NCBI GenBank assembly: GCA_026936325.1
Contig: JAPTHN010000004.1
Location: 27,273,910-27,337,909 of the forward strand
From: Platynereis dumerilii
Taxonomy: Eukaryota; Annelida; Polychaeta; Phyllodocida; Nereididae
DNA: 64,000 bases
Reading direction: 5' to 3'
Part shown: in pieces, positions 1-10,868 of the stretch
How positions within the stretch are numbered: position 1 is the first letter of the stretch
Layout of the letters: each line of letters starts with the position of its first letter
Program-made: the position numbers and the translations under genes
Notes under the pieces: generated by a model
What the model was told of the DNA's origin: nothing
What the model saw: the letters and a program-made list of their open reading frames with translations, nothing else
Databases searched by the model: none

Positions 1-85
1 TAGCAAGTGTCTGCACTGCATTGGAATTTGGAAACACACTGTAAACTGAATGACCAAAATTGTATGGTTTTAAAACACCTGTAAC

Positions 86-505
86 TAGGGCTCTGGAGTT
101 GGAGTCGTCGAGTCTGAGGTTTTTGGGTGGCGTCAGAGTCAAACTTTAACTTTCAGGTGGAGTCAAAATCCGAATTTGAAAATTAAATTGGTGACTCCTG
201 ACTAAAAATAATTAATGTAATTTATAAAAACACAGTTACAAAATTGTACAATGCATCCCAAAATATTACACAAAACTTCTCAAAGAAGCATTCATGTAAA
301 AATCCTATTAAAACATTGCAAAATTGCTCTTTCTCCCCTGTCAGCCATGAATATTTGTGTGCAATAATGCAGATAAGCGGAGTCGGAAGTCGGAGACGTG
401 ATTAAGGAGACCTAAGGAGTCGCAGTCAGAGTCGCTTTTCAAAAAGCCAAAGGATTCAGTGGTCAGAGTTGGTTCACTTTAATAATACTAAACACCGAAT
501 CCCTA
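86..505. mobile_element. Non-autonomous hAT-type element (MITE), GGAGTC-rich
   Basis: The ends are short inverted repeats, TAGGGCTCTGG on the left and CCGAATCCCTA on the right. They are flanked by an 8-bp near-identical target duplication, CCTGTAAC at 78-85 and CCTGTAGC at 506-513. An 8-bp duplication with a (C/T)AGGG terminus is typical of hAT transposons. The 420-bp body is unusual in being built from many GGAGTC/GACTCC hexamers near both ends and has no coding capacity. Diverged relatives lie at 5915-6010, 10869-11545 and 36070-36780. Confidence 0.8.
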
Positions 506-695
506 CCTGTAGCGGTAGGTCCTCTGTATCAATGGTATGAGGCAGAAGGGTAGATCAATCATCAATGGTGTCTTAATAAATACTATTTACTTGCACACTT
601 CTAGGTTTCAATGGCTCAATACACCAAGCAGTTTACTGAATGAGGCCCTGCGTGAATTACTTGTATTACTATTATTATTAGGAAAAATGTGTTAC

Positions 696-787
696 CCTCG
701 AGCAGCAGCTGTTTCTTCTTCAGCTTCAATGGAGAGAAGCAAAAGTCCAAGGAGCATGAACATGCAGATCCACTTCTGACCAGCCAT
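696..787 (-). CDS. First coding exon of a small secreted acidic peptide gene (member 1)
   Basis: Read on the minus strand, this 92-nt exon starts at an ATG (787) and encodes 30 residues plus two bases. MAGQKWIC is followed by a Leu-rich hydrophobic core (FMLLGLLLLSI) and then EAEEETAAAR, i.e. a signal peptide with likely cleavage after the Ala of IEA, then an acidic start of the mature or pro-region. It ends at a GT donor (GAGG|GTAACA). Members at 6704-6975 and 33131-33222 share the start, the hydrophobic core and the exact splice phase, which argues strongly that this is a real exon. The downstream part would lie at lower coordinates and probably outside the window. The family is not recognised. 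A signal peptide plus acidic propeptide on exon 1 is the layout of several invertebrate antimicrobial peptide precursors, but that role is inference only. Confidence 0.7.
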
Positions 788-884
788 GATTGGGATGCTG
801 TTGGCCAAAACTTTCTACAAATGTGATGAAATTCTGTGTGCTTGAGCACAAACTTCTAAACACTATAGCTTTGAAGTATTATGG

Positions 885-894
885 TTTTTATATG
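885..894 (-). promoter_or_regulatory. TATA-like box of secreted peptide gene, member 1
   Basis: On the minus strand this reads CATATAAAAA, about 100 bp upstream of the ATG at 787. The corresponding box occurs at the same distance in the other two members, and the leader between box and ATG is recognisably similar in all three. Confidence 0.5.
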
Positions 895-899
895 ACCAC

Positions 900-2215
900 A
901 TACATTGAGAGATATGAGACCTAGTAATTTAAATCATGCATATTTTTTTGCAATCAATCCTGACGGACTGCAGCCTTTTATTTTTCAGTTTTACGTTGCC
1001 TTTGTACGTCATGTAAGTTGTTGACATCCAACTGATTTACTTAATTCAATTTTACAACTGGTAAATCCTCTTTTCTTTATCACTATTGTCAGTTAGGGAA
1101 GGAAGTTTTGTTTTTCAATGCAGCTGTCTATAATAAAGTATGATTAACTAGAATTTACCCATTATAGGGGACTGTAAAAAGACCATAAGATTAAGAAAGG
1201 GGAAGACATGCATGGCTGTCCATTTGAGTGATCGATGAAATCCCGGGGATGAAATGGAGTTTAAGTGCGTAAGATTAACCTGTGTGTAAGGAGCTGTAAG
1301 GGGGGACGCGTTATGAAGAACTTGTTTATTTCAAAGAAACTGCAAGGCCCCCTGGACATTAAATGGTAGATGTGAATTCTTATAAGTGGCCAGGGTAAAG
1401 TCATGTACATACATTATACAGGAGGTTGCAGGAAAGTCTATGTTATGTGTGAATTGAGGGCTGCCTGTCAAATCAATATTGACAACTTGGTTTGAAATGA
1501 CAATCCATGATGTCCATTGCATGTGTAGTGAAATTAGGGCGTTTTTGTTTGGTGATATGTGGAAGACGTGAGTGGCCCAAGTTGAATGAGATGTGAGGCC
1601 AAAAAAAACGCATTTACAGATGATTTTAGGCTTGTAATTTGATTGAAGTTGGGCTTTCTTCCCTTCTGTAAGTTGTTTCAATGGACTGGAGAGAGAGAGA
1701 CGATGTTTGCAGTATGCATTTGTAGTTGGGCGAACACAGACGACGCAGTACACTGGAGTAATGCGGAATAACGGTAATCGAATACGGCCCGATCGGCGAT
1801 TTTAGATGAATTTCTGGTCTTGATGGCGAGAGGGATGACGTGAATGGTCATTTGAATCGAAGGGAAAGGGAGACCAGATATTGGTTAGGACGTTGATTCA
1901 TCAGAAAGGCATGTTTGAAAAAAGAGGGAATGTGCACATTAGATGGACTGAGGATTGGCAGGGGTGTTGAAAGTGGTGGACAAAAAAAAAAGGACAGGGG
2001 CTGATCCAGGGGTGGTGAAAAGGGGCAGTGTTTGAAATGCTAAATTTGGGTGATTTGGGTGAGTAGGTTACAGATATGAGTAGTATGAAAGTTGAATGAA
2101 TGTTTTTGATGCATATAGGGATGGCAAATGAGAAGGAGGTGGAAATAGGGTGATTTTGATAAGGTTGGAGGTGGGACCCCAAGTGGCGAATGTGCCACTG
2201 GCGTTACACCCTTAT
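900..2215. other. Unassigned stretch
   Basis: I recognise no gene, TIR or RNA here. From about 1190 to 2190 the plus strand is G-rich and C-poor. This leaves minus-strand frames fairly open (for example 1331-1753) but with no motif I know. It could be the remains of an old repeat. Confidence 0.3.
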
Positions 2216-2824
2216 TTAGATAGATTTAGATAGATATGATGTAGTCGTGATTGTGCGGACCTCATGTTCACATACAGCAAACAAACAATTATCTACAGTG
2301 GCATATTTATGGGGACATTGGGCTATGTTGTGCCCCTCAGGCCATTTCTGGCTGTTTTGTTTGACTACAATTGATAATAATATGAATATTTAGCATATCT
2401 ATGAACATGCATAAGGTAAGTGTGATTTGCTCCATACGATTTTCTGAGACATTAGTCCTCTCTTTTCTGTGTGGATGCTTTCAAAGATGTTGCAGAAGAG
2501 AGACATTTTCCCGAATTTCAATATCCATAATACAGGTTATTTCACAACCAGTCAGAAGGCCTATTAAGCTGTTACAATCCAGTTAAATGCCTTCAAACCA
2601 TTACATGCTCAGGCTCGCAATACAGTCAAACTTTGGTTGAATCCGTCCTTTTGACTTCAGCTGTAATCATCTGATACCAAATTCATAAAAGTACAAAGTA
2701 ATTGGTGGCGTCCCTATGGGGGGAGCATTGGGGGCACGTGCCTCCCCCCACCCATATTGCAGTAATGTTCCTTTATGTCACAAAAGTGGCCCTGTAAAAT
2801 TTTTTTTAAAAATTCCAATGTCTA
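2216..2824. other. Unassigned stretch with short TAGAT repeat
   Basis: It begins with a short TAGAT/TTAGAT run (2216-2236). A G-run/C-run pair at 2716-2752 looks like a decayed end of a TIR element. Nothing else is recognisable. Confidence 0.25.
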
Positions 2825-3588
2825 AGGGTGGCACAACAGGCTTGAAATTTAAGCATAAGGTATTATTTTGCCGTTTCGAGGTTGTCAATAATATTTTCAG
2901 TTTTTATTTGATTGACTTATAAAAGGTGCAGTTAGATTTCTTAGTAAAAGAGCTTCAATTTGAATACCAACATCAATGGTTTCCGCTTAGGAGAAGTTAT
3001 GTTAGTGCAGCAATATTTTCTTTTTGAATTGTTGAAATATGATAAATCTAAAAAACAATGTTAATATGACTATCGCAACCCAAAGAAGTCTCTAAACTGA
3101 GGGAGTGATCTACCACATCATTAGTTAGGCCTAAAACCTTGATGGAATTATAATGTAGTAGAAAAAAAGGACATAGAAGAATGATGTTGTATTGAAGTGG
3201 TTTATTTTTCTCATATTTACATGTATTTGATGTAAATTTGTATATTTGGATATTGTTGAATACATATTTGAAAAACATGTTGAAATTCTAACTTTCTTCA
3301 CCAAAGTGTGCCTCATACTTTATTCCAATGGAGATGTGACACTTATGCAAAACTTGAACTTTTAAGCAGTTCATTTCAAACATTTTTTAACCATAGTCCG
3401 AAACTTTCTACTTTTGGAAAGATTTTCATGATATAGCGTTCTACCATTCAAATTGAAGCTTATTTTCTTCTAAGAACGATGGTATATTAATCAAATTCCA
3501 AAATCAAATGATAAGCTAGATAATTGTAACCGCGATTATACAAAAAATCACTTTTTGTAATTTTTGGACCAAACTTTAGTGCCACCCT
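2825..3588. mobile_element. Possible MITE with AGGGTGGCAC ends
   Basis: AGGGTGGCAC at 2825-2834 is exactly inverted at 3579-3588, 764 bp apart, with AT-rich non-coding DNA between. No clear target duplication is visible, so the boundaries are tentative. Confidence 0.35.
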
Positions 3589-4687
3589 AAGGTCACGACC
3601 GATCTTTTTGAAATTTTGCAGAATGTCTTTTTTCTGGCAATGGAATAACATGGCAAAAGTGCAAAAGAATACAACAATTTAAGGGGCAGACGATGCACCC
3701 TATTGCGGATTGGCGTCCACTGGAAAAATCAGTTTTGTCATTTTCAACTTGCAAACTGGCTTTGCCGCATCATCGACAGTTTTCTGTTGGTCTCCTAATC
3801 TTCTTTCTGATCAAGTACCTCAAGTCATGTAATTAGTTTGTTTATTGTCACCTATGCCACTAGAAACGATAAGCACTGAATCATCTGATTAACCATAACT
3901 GACACAAACAAATCGTTTTTAAGCTAGTGACATCACACGACCATGTTGAAAGATAATTTTGAAACTGTTTTGACTGCTAATCCGCACAGATCTAACATAA
4001 GATAAAGGTAATGATGTGCTGGCATGTGTAGTTTTATTAGTTTCGCATGGAGGCTTTCACTTAAAATTGGGGCCAAAATTGAAAAGGTCACTGTATGAAA
4101 GTGCATTATCAGATTTCCTTTTAATGTATCTTCTAAAAAAACAGGAACAGGACCTGCGCAAAAAAGCAATGATCATGCATTTCATCGACATCGAAAAGCT
4201 TTTTGATTAGATTGGTTAGACATTGGTCTTAATTAGCTATTTTATTTTCAAGAATCATGCAATTTACTACCGTAAAACGAGGTGACTTTGAGCAATTTCA
4301 TCTCAATTTTATCACCTGTCAAAATATGTAAGTTCCACTGAGTATGCAGTGTTCAAAGTTACCCCAGTATTTTTGCCAATTCAACACCTTCCACTTTCAC
4401 AATTTCTGGTTGATCTCTTTCAATAGCCTGAAACAAGTTAGGGGTTGTTTTTTAAAGTATTCGAGTACTATTTGTAATGGACAGGTATTTATTTGGCCAT
4501 GGTTAATCAGCACTTTTGCGGATGTTTATAGATGAAGTGAATGAGTGAAACAAGTATATGGTCAATTAATTTGATCACGAATCAGAAAAATAGAATCTAG
4601 TCATAACCCCTTCTTGTAGTATGAAAAGTAGACCTCGGTATAAAACGGATAAAAGTAAAACATCCCTTCTATCCCATTTATCTTTGT
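3589..4687. other. Unassigned AT-rich stretch
   Basis: I see no supported gene, repeat end or RNA. Short open frames on both strands here carry no recognisable motif. Confidence 0.3.
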
Positions 4688-4767
4688 GACCTGGCAAGAG
4701 CTGGATTCGAACCCTGGACCCAGCGATTGGCAGTCCGGCACGCTACCACTAGAACAACCCTGTCCCT
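4688..4767 (-). mobile_element. tRNA-derived SINE head
   Basis: On the minus strand the sequence has a tRNA-like A box (TCTAGTGGTAGCGTGC) followed about 40 nt later by a canonical B box (GGTTCGAATCC), as in RNA polymerase III promoters. The anticodon arm does not pair well and there is no proper acceptor stem, so this is a SINE head or tRNA relic and not a working tRNA gene. Similar heads occur at 19531-19604 and 54461-54525. Confidence 0.6.
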
Positions 4768-4959
4768 TGAATATGCATTAAGAACAACATTGCAGAAAAT
4801 AGACAGAAATCCAAGAACATACCTTATTCATGGAAACAACAGTGCTAGTAAAAACCAATGAAACATTTAAAAAAAATATAAAACCCCTAAAAATAGCTGC
4901 CAAAAAGCCCCCCCTCCCAATGAAATTGGGTTCAGCAATCTGGATGACCCACTGCAGTC

Positions 4960-5535
4960 TGGTGACTTTCACTTTCACTGTGACTGCGGCGACTAAATAG
5001 TTCTTAGCATGTTTAGAGCAATGTTGCAAATTTCAATGTTACCAACCTTTGACAATCTGTTATGACACTCATTACTGTGGCTCCGGTGACTGCATAATAT
5101 ATTGTCATAGTGTGGTTAGGCGGCGACCATTTGTCTTGGTCTTGGTCTTCTTCTTGGAGGTTTCCTCGGTTGGTAATTATTTATTTCACGTCAACGGCAG
5201 CAGTTATTATTTATTTTGAGTGCGCTAAGTCGCCAAATATTCATTCCTAAATCAAGCATCACCTTGTTAAGAAATACCCCTGCCAAAAATTATTTATTTC
5301 AAGACTGGCCAAAAATATTTTATTTATTTCATGAAAGCTGAACAAGAAATTATTTATTTCTAAAAAAACTCCAAGCCCTCCCATCTTTGATATAAAATGG
5401 TTGCCCGCTTAGAATGTGACTCAGTCCTAGAGACGGTTTTTTGACTTTTATTACTGTTACTGTGGTCACCGAATAGTATCTTGCATTTTGACAGCAATGG
5501 TGAAAATTCAACTGTTACTAAAACAATGTATTGTT
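4960..5535. repeat. Diverged direct repeat split by a MITE
   Basis: 4960-5040 and 5438-5520 are diverged copies of one sequence: GACT, a Thr/Ser-like TTTCACT tract, ACTGTGACTG, then GCAATGTTGCAAA / GCAATGGTGAAAA. A MITE (5117-5411) lies between them. Confidence 0.4.
5117..5411. mobile_element. MITE with TTAGGCGGCGACCATTT-type ends
   Basis: The left end TTAGGCGGCGACCATTT is matched in inverted form by AAAATGGTTGCCCGCTTAG on the right. The interior contains several TTATTTATTTC blocks. A related copy lies at 27820-28060, with the same TTATTTATTTTGAGTG and ATTTCAAGACT words and the ATGGTTGCC end. Confidence 0.5.
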
Positions 5536-5741
5536 CATGAATGGCAGTTACAAGTTAACCAGACAAGAGAGGTAATACACAAACAAACAGCAAATCAAAA
5601 TTTCGATTTTATTAGTCGAGGCATCGTGATCATGATGCCGTGTGTTAATAAATTAATTTGTTACTGCAGCATTTGGAAAGACAGAATAATCTTATGACCC
5701 AAATATATTTTGCCATGGCAAACTGTATGGTCAGTTATCTT

Positions 5742-6010
5742 TGCACTTAGGACAGGACATGGCGGCTTCTCTCTTTCGTCTTGCTATGGCAGCTTCTCTT
5801 TCTATGGTCTTACTTTGGGTGTCCGTCTTGGTTTTGGTCTTCTTCCTCTTCTTCTTGGTTGGTCTGCACTGCCCGAATCGTCATTTCTAAAAATTGAAAT
5901 ACAAAGTGTTAGCACCGCCTTGGAGTCAGGAGTTGTAGAGTCTGCGATTTTTTGGGCGGAGTCGGAGGTAAAAGTTAATCCGGTGACTCCTGACTCCTAA
6001 AATGTAATTC
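5742..6010. repeat. Pyrimidine-rich low-complexity DNA and a GGAGTC element fragment
   Basis: 5755-5870 is a TCTT/CTTGGTCTT-rich stretch with two similar halves, and a shorter one stands at 5140-5170. 5915-6010 is a truncated relative of the hAT-type GGAGTC element seen whole at 86-505. Confidence 0.45.
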
Positions 6011-6597
6011 ACTAAAACACATTATGAAACAATGTGAATTATGCTATATTTTAAAGACCGAATTAAGGGAATTCCTTGCGTATTTGTGGCTAAATGGACA
6101 ACTGCAAGTTCGCTCACCCAAGCTGGCAGGAGAGATACCTATGGGGTTTTGCACCACAAGTCCTTCCACTAAAAAACTGTGACTATGAGATTATGAGTAG
6201 GATTTTGTGATTGATCCTTTGTCGTAACTTTTGCAGTATATTTCGCACACAACAATTTAAATCATTCAAATATGACTTTTGAGTTCTTGAGAACAGAGGT
6301 TTACAAATGAATACCATGGGAAATTATCAAAATCAGTGAGATGATGTTTCGCCAATCGCCAGTAATAAATATGTCATGAATACTAACATTTAGCAAGCAA
6401 TCTGCCATAAATCTTTTTCTTGTAGTATGATTGCGTTTCTAGTAAGATTTCACTTCTTTAAATGAAATTATTGATCGTTATTGTTCTTCAGAAAACAAAA
6501 TGACATTGATTTAATTTACCACAATCACACATGTATCTTCCTGATAATTCGTTGTTGATAAAATGATATAGGCCTATATAAGCGGGATGTTCTTAAT
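6011..6597. other. Unassigned stretch before the duplication
   Basis: No gene or repeat end is recognised. Similarity to the 33-kb region begins only at about 6598. If member 2 of the peptide family is transcribed, this would be intron. Confidence 0.3.
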
Positions 6598-6703
6598 CAT
6601 TATTATAATTCCCAGATTTTTTCTTTTAAAGTTATGAGAATCCAAGTTAAGTATAAAATTTGCCGTTGCACTCAGTAGAATTATTCAACTCAAAACACCT
6701 TAC

Positions 6704-6975
6704 CCATCTGGAGCTGGTTCTTCTTCAGCTGGTTCTTCAGCTGGTTCTTCAGCTGGTTCTTCTTCGGCTGGTTCTTCTTCAGCTGGTTCTTCTTCAGCTG
6801 GTTCTTCTTCAGCTGGTTCTTCAGCTGGTTCTTCAGCTGGTTCTTCTTCGGCTGGTTCTTCTTCAGCTGGTTCTTCTTCAGCTGGTTCTTCTTCAGCTGG
6901 TTCTTCTTCAGCTTTAATGGAGAGAAGCAAAAGTCCAAGGAGCATGAACATACAGATCCACTTCTGACCAGTCAT
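6704..6975 (-). CDS. First coding exon of secreted acidic peptide gene with EEEPA repeats (member 2)
   Basis: This 272-nt minus-strand exon starts at an ATG (6975) and encodes 90 residues plus two bases. Residues 1-22 are a signal peptide (MTGQKWIC, a Leu-rich core, ending SIKA). Residues 23-88 are pure acidic repeats in the order EEEPA x5, EEPA x2, EEEPA x4, EEPA x2, EEEPA x1. The exon then reads PDG and ends at a strong GTAAGG donor. Members 1 and 3 have the same phase but only a short acidic stretch, so the repeats are an expansion specific to this member. An in-frame TTG lies upstream of the chosen start, but the ATG aligns with that of the other members and sits in a good ACC-ATG context. 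No downstream exon was found. Function unknown; an anionic propeptide or acidic matrix-like peptide is possible. Confidence 0.75.
6716..6911 (-). repeat. Coding minisatellite of 15- and 12-bp units
   Basis: On the plus strand the units read AGCTGGTTCTTCTTC (15 bp) or AGCTGGTTCTTC (12 bp), about fourteen in all. Two adjacent 12-bp units occur twice, which suggests a higher-order duplication of about 85 bp. Every length change is a multiple of three, so the frame is kept. A few units carry GGC instead of AGC, a silent change in the Ala codon. Confidence 0.9.
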
Positions 6976-7067
6976 GGTTGTGATGCTGCTCACCAAAAAT
7001 TTCTATCACTGAGGTGATATTCAAAGCTGTGGAGCACAGACTTCTGAATGCTGTGCACACTACATGT

Positions 7068-7080
7068 GTTTTTATATACA
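7068..7080 (-). promoter_or_regulatory. TATA box of secreted peptide gene, member 2
   Basis: The minus strand reads TGTATATAAAAAC. The box is about 95 bp upstream of the ATG, leaving room for a start site near the TTCAGAAGT word and a 5' leader of about 65 nt. The box and leader are nearly identical in copy B (33315-33326). Confidence 0.6.
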
Positions 7081-7597
7081 TAGAAATTTTCAAAAAGGTC
7101 AGACTATCCTATTTGAATTATGTATTTCTGTTATTCATCTTGACAAAATTTAATATTATCAAATCTGTCGCTTTTTGTGTTGATACATATGGTCATAATT
7201 ATTTTTCATTAATTTCCAGGAAAACCTGGAAGTGAAAAGAAGTGAAAAGGGACTGACGCATGTTTCAATTTAAAATCACATGCACCTACTCTCATTGATT
7301 ATTTTTTATATTGCGTGATCTTTATCGACACTGTTTTTTTTTTCTACATTGCTACAGCACAATATTTGATTGAGTTGCATCCTTTCCCATTTATTCTGTT
7401 CATAACTTGTACAGTAAATCCTCTTCCCAAATCTCGCTTTTGTATGCTTTTAAAAAACGAAAGTTAAGCCTTTCATTAAAATATTCACAACTAGTCAATA
7501 CTGAAGTTGTTTGGCGTTTCAGTTTTGAAATAAACTGCTTTGCTATTTTTTGGTTAAACTTTCAATAATTTCTCTGGCTCTTTATCCGTCCATATGA

Positions 7598-8135
7598 TAC
7601 ACTAAAGATTGATCAAAATGCTGGAATAATTCGGATTTTCAAGGTGTCAGAACTTCTAAGTTCTGTAATTGGTGATTGAGTGTGAGGAATTGCAAATAAC
7701 TGTTCCTAATAAGACATTAGATATAATAAACCATTTCTGGGGGCTGAGAATTATTTAAAAATTTTCTTCGGGTGACTCAAAAAAATTTATCATAAAAAAA
7801 AAAATTATCAAAAATTGCATCATGGCTCAACAACATAGAAACGAAATTTCAACATAATCAAAAAATGCCAACTTAATCTTGACATGTACAACCAAAAACC
7901 ATCACAATCTCATGTTGAATGCCATACTCATTGACCTCTGCCTTCACTTGACTTGACGTGGATTCAACTTGTTTTTTGCTTCTTTTAAAAATGGTTTATA
8001 AAACACTATTTATATATAATCTGAGGTGTGGGGAAAAAATCTTGCAATTCCTCACATTCAATCACCAATTCTAAAACTTTGAACTTCTGAAACCTTGAAA
8101 ATCCGAATTATTCCCGCATTTTGATAATGAGTGTA
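7598..8135. mobile_element. TIR element, CTGGAATAATT family, copy A
   Basis: About 150 bp at each end is inverted. The left begins GATCAAAATGCTGGAATAA and the right ends with the reverse of it, both continuing through TTCAAGGTGTCAGAA and ATTGGTGATTGA. There is no coding capacity. The same element stands at the matching place in copy B (33925-34464), so it predates the duplication. A longer relative is at 21340-22263. The outer TACACT end suggests a Tc1/mariner-like family, which is inference. Confidence 0.7.
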
Positions 8136-8468
8136 GAAAATAAAAACAGTCCAGCGCCATGAAGGGACCCAGTCTATGGTGCTAGGGTCAGTCTGTGTTG
8201 ACAGGGCCTAGTCTACATGGTTATATGGCCGGTCTTCGTGATGTTCACACTGTAGATGTTTGCGTACGCCGTACGGTCTCATATAGCATGACAATCACTG
8301 TCGGTTGTCTTTGAAATCCTTGAAATCGACAATTGCAATAGATAGATGAAAGGCAGCACAAGTATGAACCTTGAATAGAATGTCTGAAGGCCAAGTGTCT
8401 TGACCTGTTCTCAGTGCCACTATCTCCAATGCCATTTGCCAAATTCAGCATGTTACAATGTTCCTCAT
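8136..8468. other. Duplicated DNA without recognised gene
   Basis: Similar to 34465-34795 in copy B. It contains short phrases such as CAGGGCCTAGTCT repeated loosely. No supported coding sequence. Confidence 0.3.
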
Positions 8469-8472
8469 TTAA

Positions 8473-9162
8473 GGTGGCTCGATACTCGTGAACTTTCCAA
8501 GATAGGATTTCTTAAAAATAGTTTAGAATGATCCAAAATATAGTTTATAGCAAGGATATGTAAAAAAAAGTGGTCGCAACCAGTCTTTTTTTCAAAATAT
8601 TTGAGGTTATGTACAAGAAAGTCAGTCCACGCAATCCTGAAAAACACAATTTTTTTCTTAACTTTTTTACCGTGAAATTTGCCCTGCCATTCAGTGGTCA
8701 TGCATCCCATATTATGCAATGAAGCATGAAATTAAAGAAGACACTTTCAGGGAAAAAAAATTGGCTAGACAGGATTTCTCATTTCTTTGTCATTTATTTC
8801 CAAATATTGTGAGGAACAATAAAATGCATAAGAGAAGGTTTGCTACCGCGATGGATTTTGATATAAAATTTATTTGTATTTCAAAGTCATTTTGGAGAAA
8901 TTAGACCTGCTTGCCGAAAATTGCCTGTAAAAATATTCTATTGGGACTATAAAGCTGAAACTCTTTGGGATTGCGGTCTTCTTCACAGCGCATCTAATGC
9001 TTTAAACCAAAAGTTTCTAACCCTAATATAAGTGGCGCAAATGGCAAATGAAGTGGCCATTGCATGGAATTATAAAAAGACAAAAATGCTGCCCACAGAG
9101 CTCAGCAGGCTGCTGTTGCTATGGTGACGTCGCCATTGCTTGGCCACGAGTAGCGAGCCACC
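8473..9162. mobile_element. Non-autonomous element with TTAA target duplication (Kolobok-like)
   Basis: The termini are GGTGGCTCGATACTCGTG and its inverse CACGAGTAGCGAGCCACC, flanked on both sides by TTAA (8469-8472, 9163-9166). Copy B at about 34790 has the unoccupied site, GCAATTAAGGAAATG, with a single TTAA. TTAA duplication is used by the Kolobok and piggyBac superfamilies. The GG start fits Kolobok better, but without a transposase this stays tentative. Confidence 0.8.
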
Positions 9163-9166
9163 TTAA

Positions 9167-9740
9167 GGAAATGAAGTGAAAAAAAATTTGCTCAACATTG
9201 AGCAACTGGCAAATCGTGCAATCTTTTTGCATTCTGAAATGAGAAATTGAACGGTTAACTTGTTGAAATGCAAGAAGGGGAAGTTATGTCAAGTAAATAA
9301 GCTGACATATCAATATATTGTATACATATATATACAAGATAACGTGGGGAGAGTGAAGATTGAAATAATCACGAATGTTTATTTTGCCCATATCACAGGA
9401 GTTACAGTGGTATCTGCATCTTTAACGGCTTTAGAGAATAATGGCTGTGGTTATATTCTTCAGAATATAAAATCATAAAGCGAGCCTGAATATGGGGCAA
9501 AGTGAATCACTGATTCGGATATTATATCAGTCTTTCGACTGAGTGGCCCAACCTATAAATGCGCAATGTGACTGTAAAAAATGGTTGTTTTCAGCTTCAG
9601 GTCAGCAGAGAAACATCACAGAATGATGTCATGTTACTCTCATTAGATTTTATATTTTTGTTTAGGAACGTACGACGAAGGTGGAGCTTAAGTAAATTGT
9701 GTTTCTGCTACTGGCATTCATTTTATCTACTGTATGTGCC
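9167..9740. other. Duplicated DNA without recognised gene
   Basis: It aligns with 34800-35335 in copy B. A plus-strand frame (9260-9478) is shared with B (34883-35101), but this only reflects overall similarity. No protein motif is visible. Confidence 0.3.
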
Positions 9741-9746
9741 ATTCAG

Positions 9747-10124
9747 CAGGGGCACCAGATGATCTGTTATACCAATTATCTGTTATGCAGCAGGTGTCCG
9801 GCTGGCTGGCAGACTGTCAGCTAGGATTTTCCCGGCTGGCAGAGTTGTCAGCTGGGAGTTCATTTTTGTCGTTCAACTGATGAAATTTGCAGTCAGGTAA
9901 CGAGAAAGCAGTTGAGGCAGCTGGCTGGGGAAAAAATTATTCATATCAGCTGGCTGGGTGGTGCTGAATGACGCTTGGGCTGGCTGGCAACCCAGCTGGC
10001 AGCATAACAGATATTTTCTCCCAGTTGCATACAAAAATGAAACCAAGTGTCACAAAAAGATGTGCAACCAGGAGCTTACACAGATATGGGCATTATAATA
10101 ACACATTGTCATGGGGTGCCCCCG
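9747..10124. mobile_element. CAGGGGCACC MITE with 6-bp target duplication
   Basis: It starts CAGGGGCACC and ends GGTGCCCCCG. The flanks are ATTCAG (9741-9746) and ATGCAG (10125-10130). Copy B at about 35338 keeps the empty site, GCCATTCAGTCTG, with one ATTCAG. The body is full of CAGCTGGC/GCTGGCTGG words. A second copy is at 59477-59836. Confidence 0.85.
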
Positions 10125-10130
10125 ATGCAG

Positions 10131-10868
10131 TCTGGTTCGTACATCGGACATCCTACAGAAACACCAGAATAATCATCAAAGATGTCTTCCATCAAGTCTT
10201 TTCTCTTTCCTTCCCCTCATGACAATTTTATAGAATCCAATTTGGAGTGCTACACTGTCCTCACATAAACTGTTTTCCATTATACATATATATATATATA
10301 ATGAACCTGGAACTCACTCGACTGCATTGTCATCTGATACCCAGTACAGGAATTTTTCTGCATCTTCAAGAATGTCCCTATCGCATGCACAAACAATATT
10401 TCCACAAACACAGGCCCCATTCTGTTTGCCCTATAAACACTACATATTTGCTGCAACAGGAAGTCCAGTGTCATACTGGCTGGACATAAGGCTTTCTAAG
10501 CTATTACTGATATCTGAAGGTAGGCTGTAAAAATAAAGACAGTATATGTTGACATGCATAAGGTTCCTTGGGGTCACCCATCAGCCAATGGTTTGTAATA
10601 GTAACATTTACCTCAACTAATCCAACCTGGTTCACTCTAATCAACTGTAAGTCAATCCAATCTAATCAAATTCAACCCAATTTTATGCAATCTAATCATA
10701 TCTAATCTAATGTAATCTATTCCAATTTATTTGACTATCATATACGTTTTATCTATCCTATTTCTTTGATCTGTATAGATCTGTCTACTGATGTATCTGT
10801 AGATCTATTAATTTAAGGAAGATGAAAGAGTGCTCTGATTTATTTTTTATTTTTTTTCATTAAAGATT
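10131..10868. repeat. Duplicated DNA with a degenerate TCTAA/TCCAA tract
   Basis: 10250-10560 aligns closely with 35470-35750 and has a TATA-rich microsatellite (ATATATAT) near 10285. 10605-10740 is a degenerate five-base tract (CTAAT, CCAAT, CTAAC) shared with 35800-35935. No gene is supported. Confidence 0.4.

Noticed and set aside
1331-1753. 140-codon minus-strand frame
   Set aside because: Unrecognised, no promoter or splice support; G-rich plus strand explains the openness.
4688-4767. Functional tRNA gene
   Set aside because: A and B boxes are present but the anticodon and acceptor stems do not pair.
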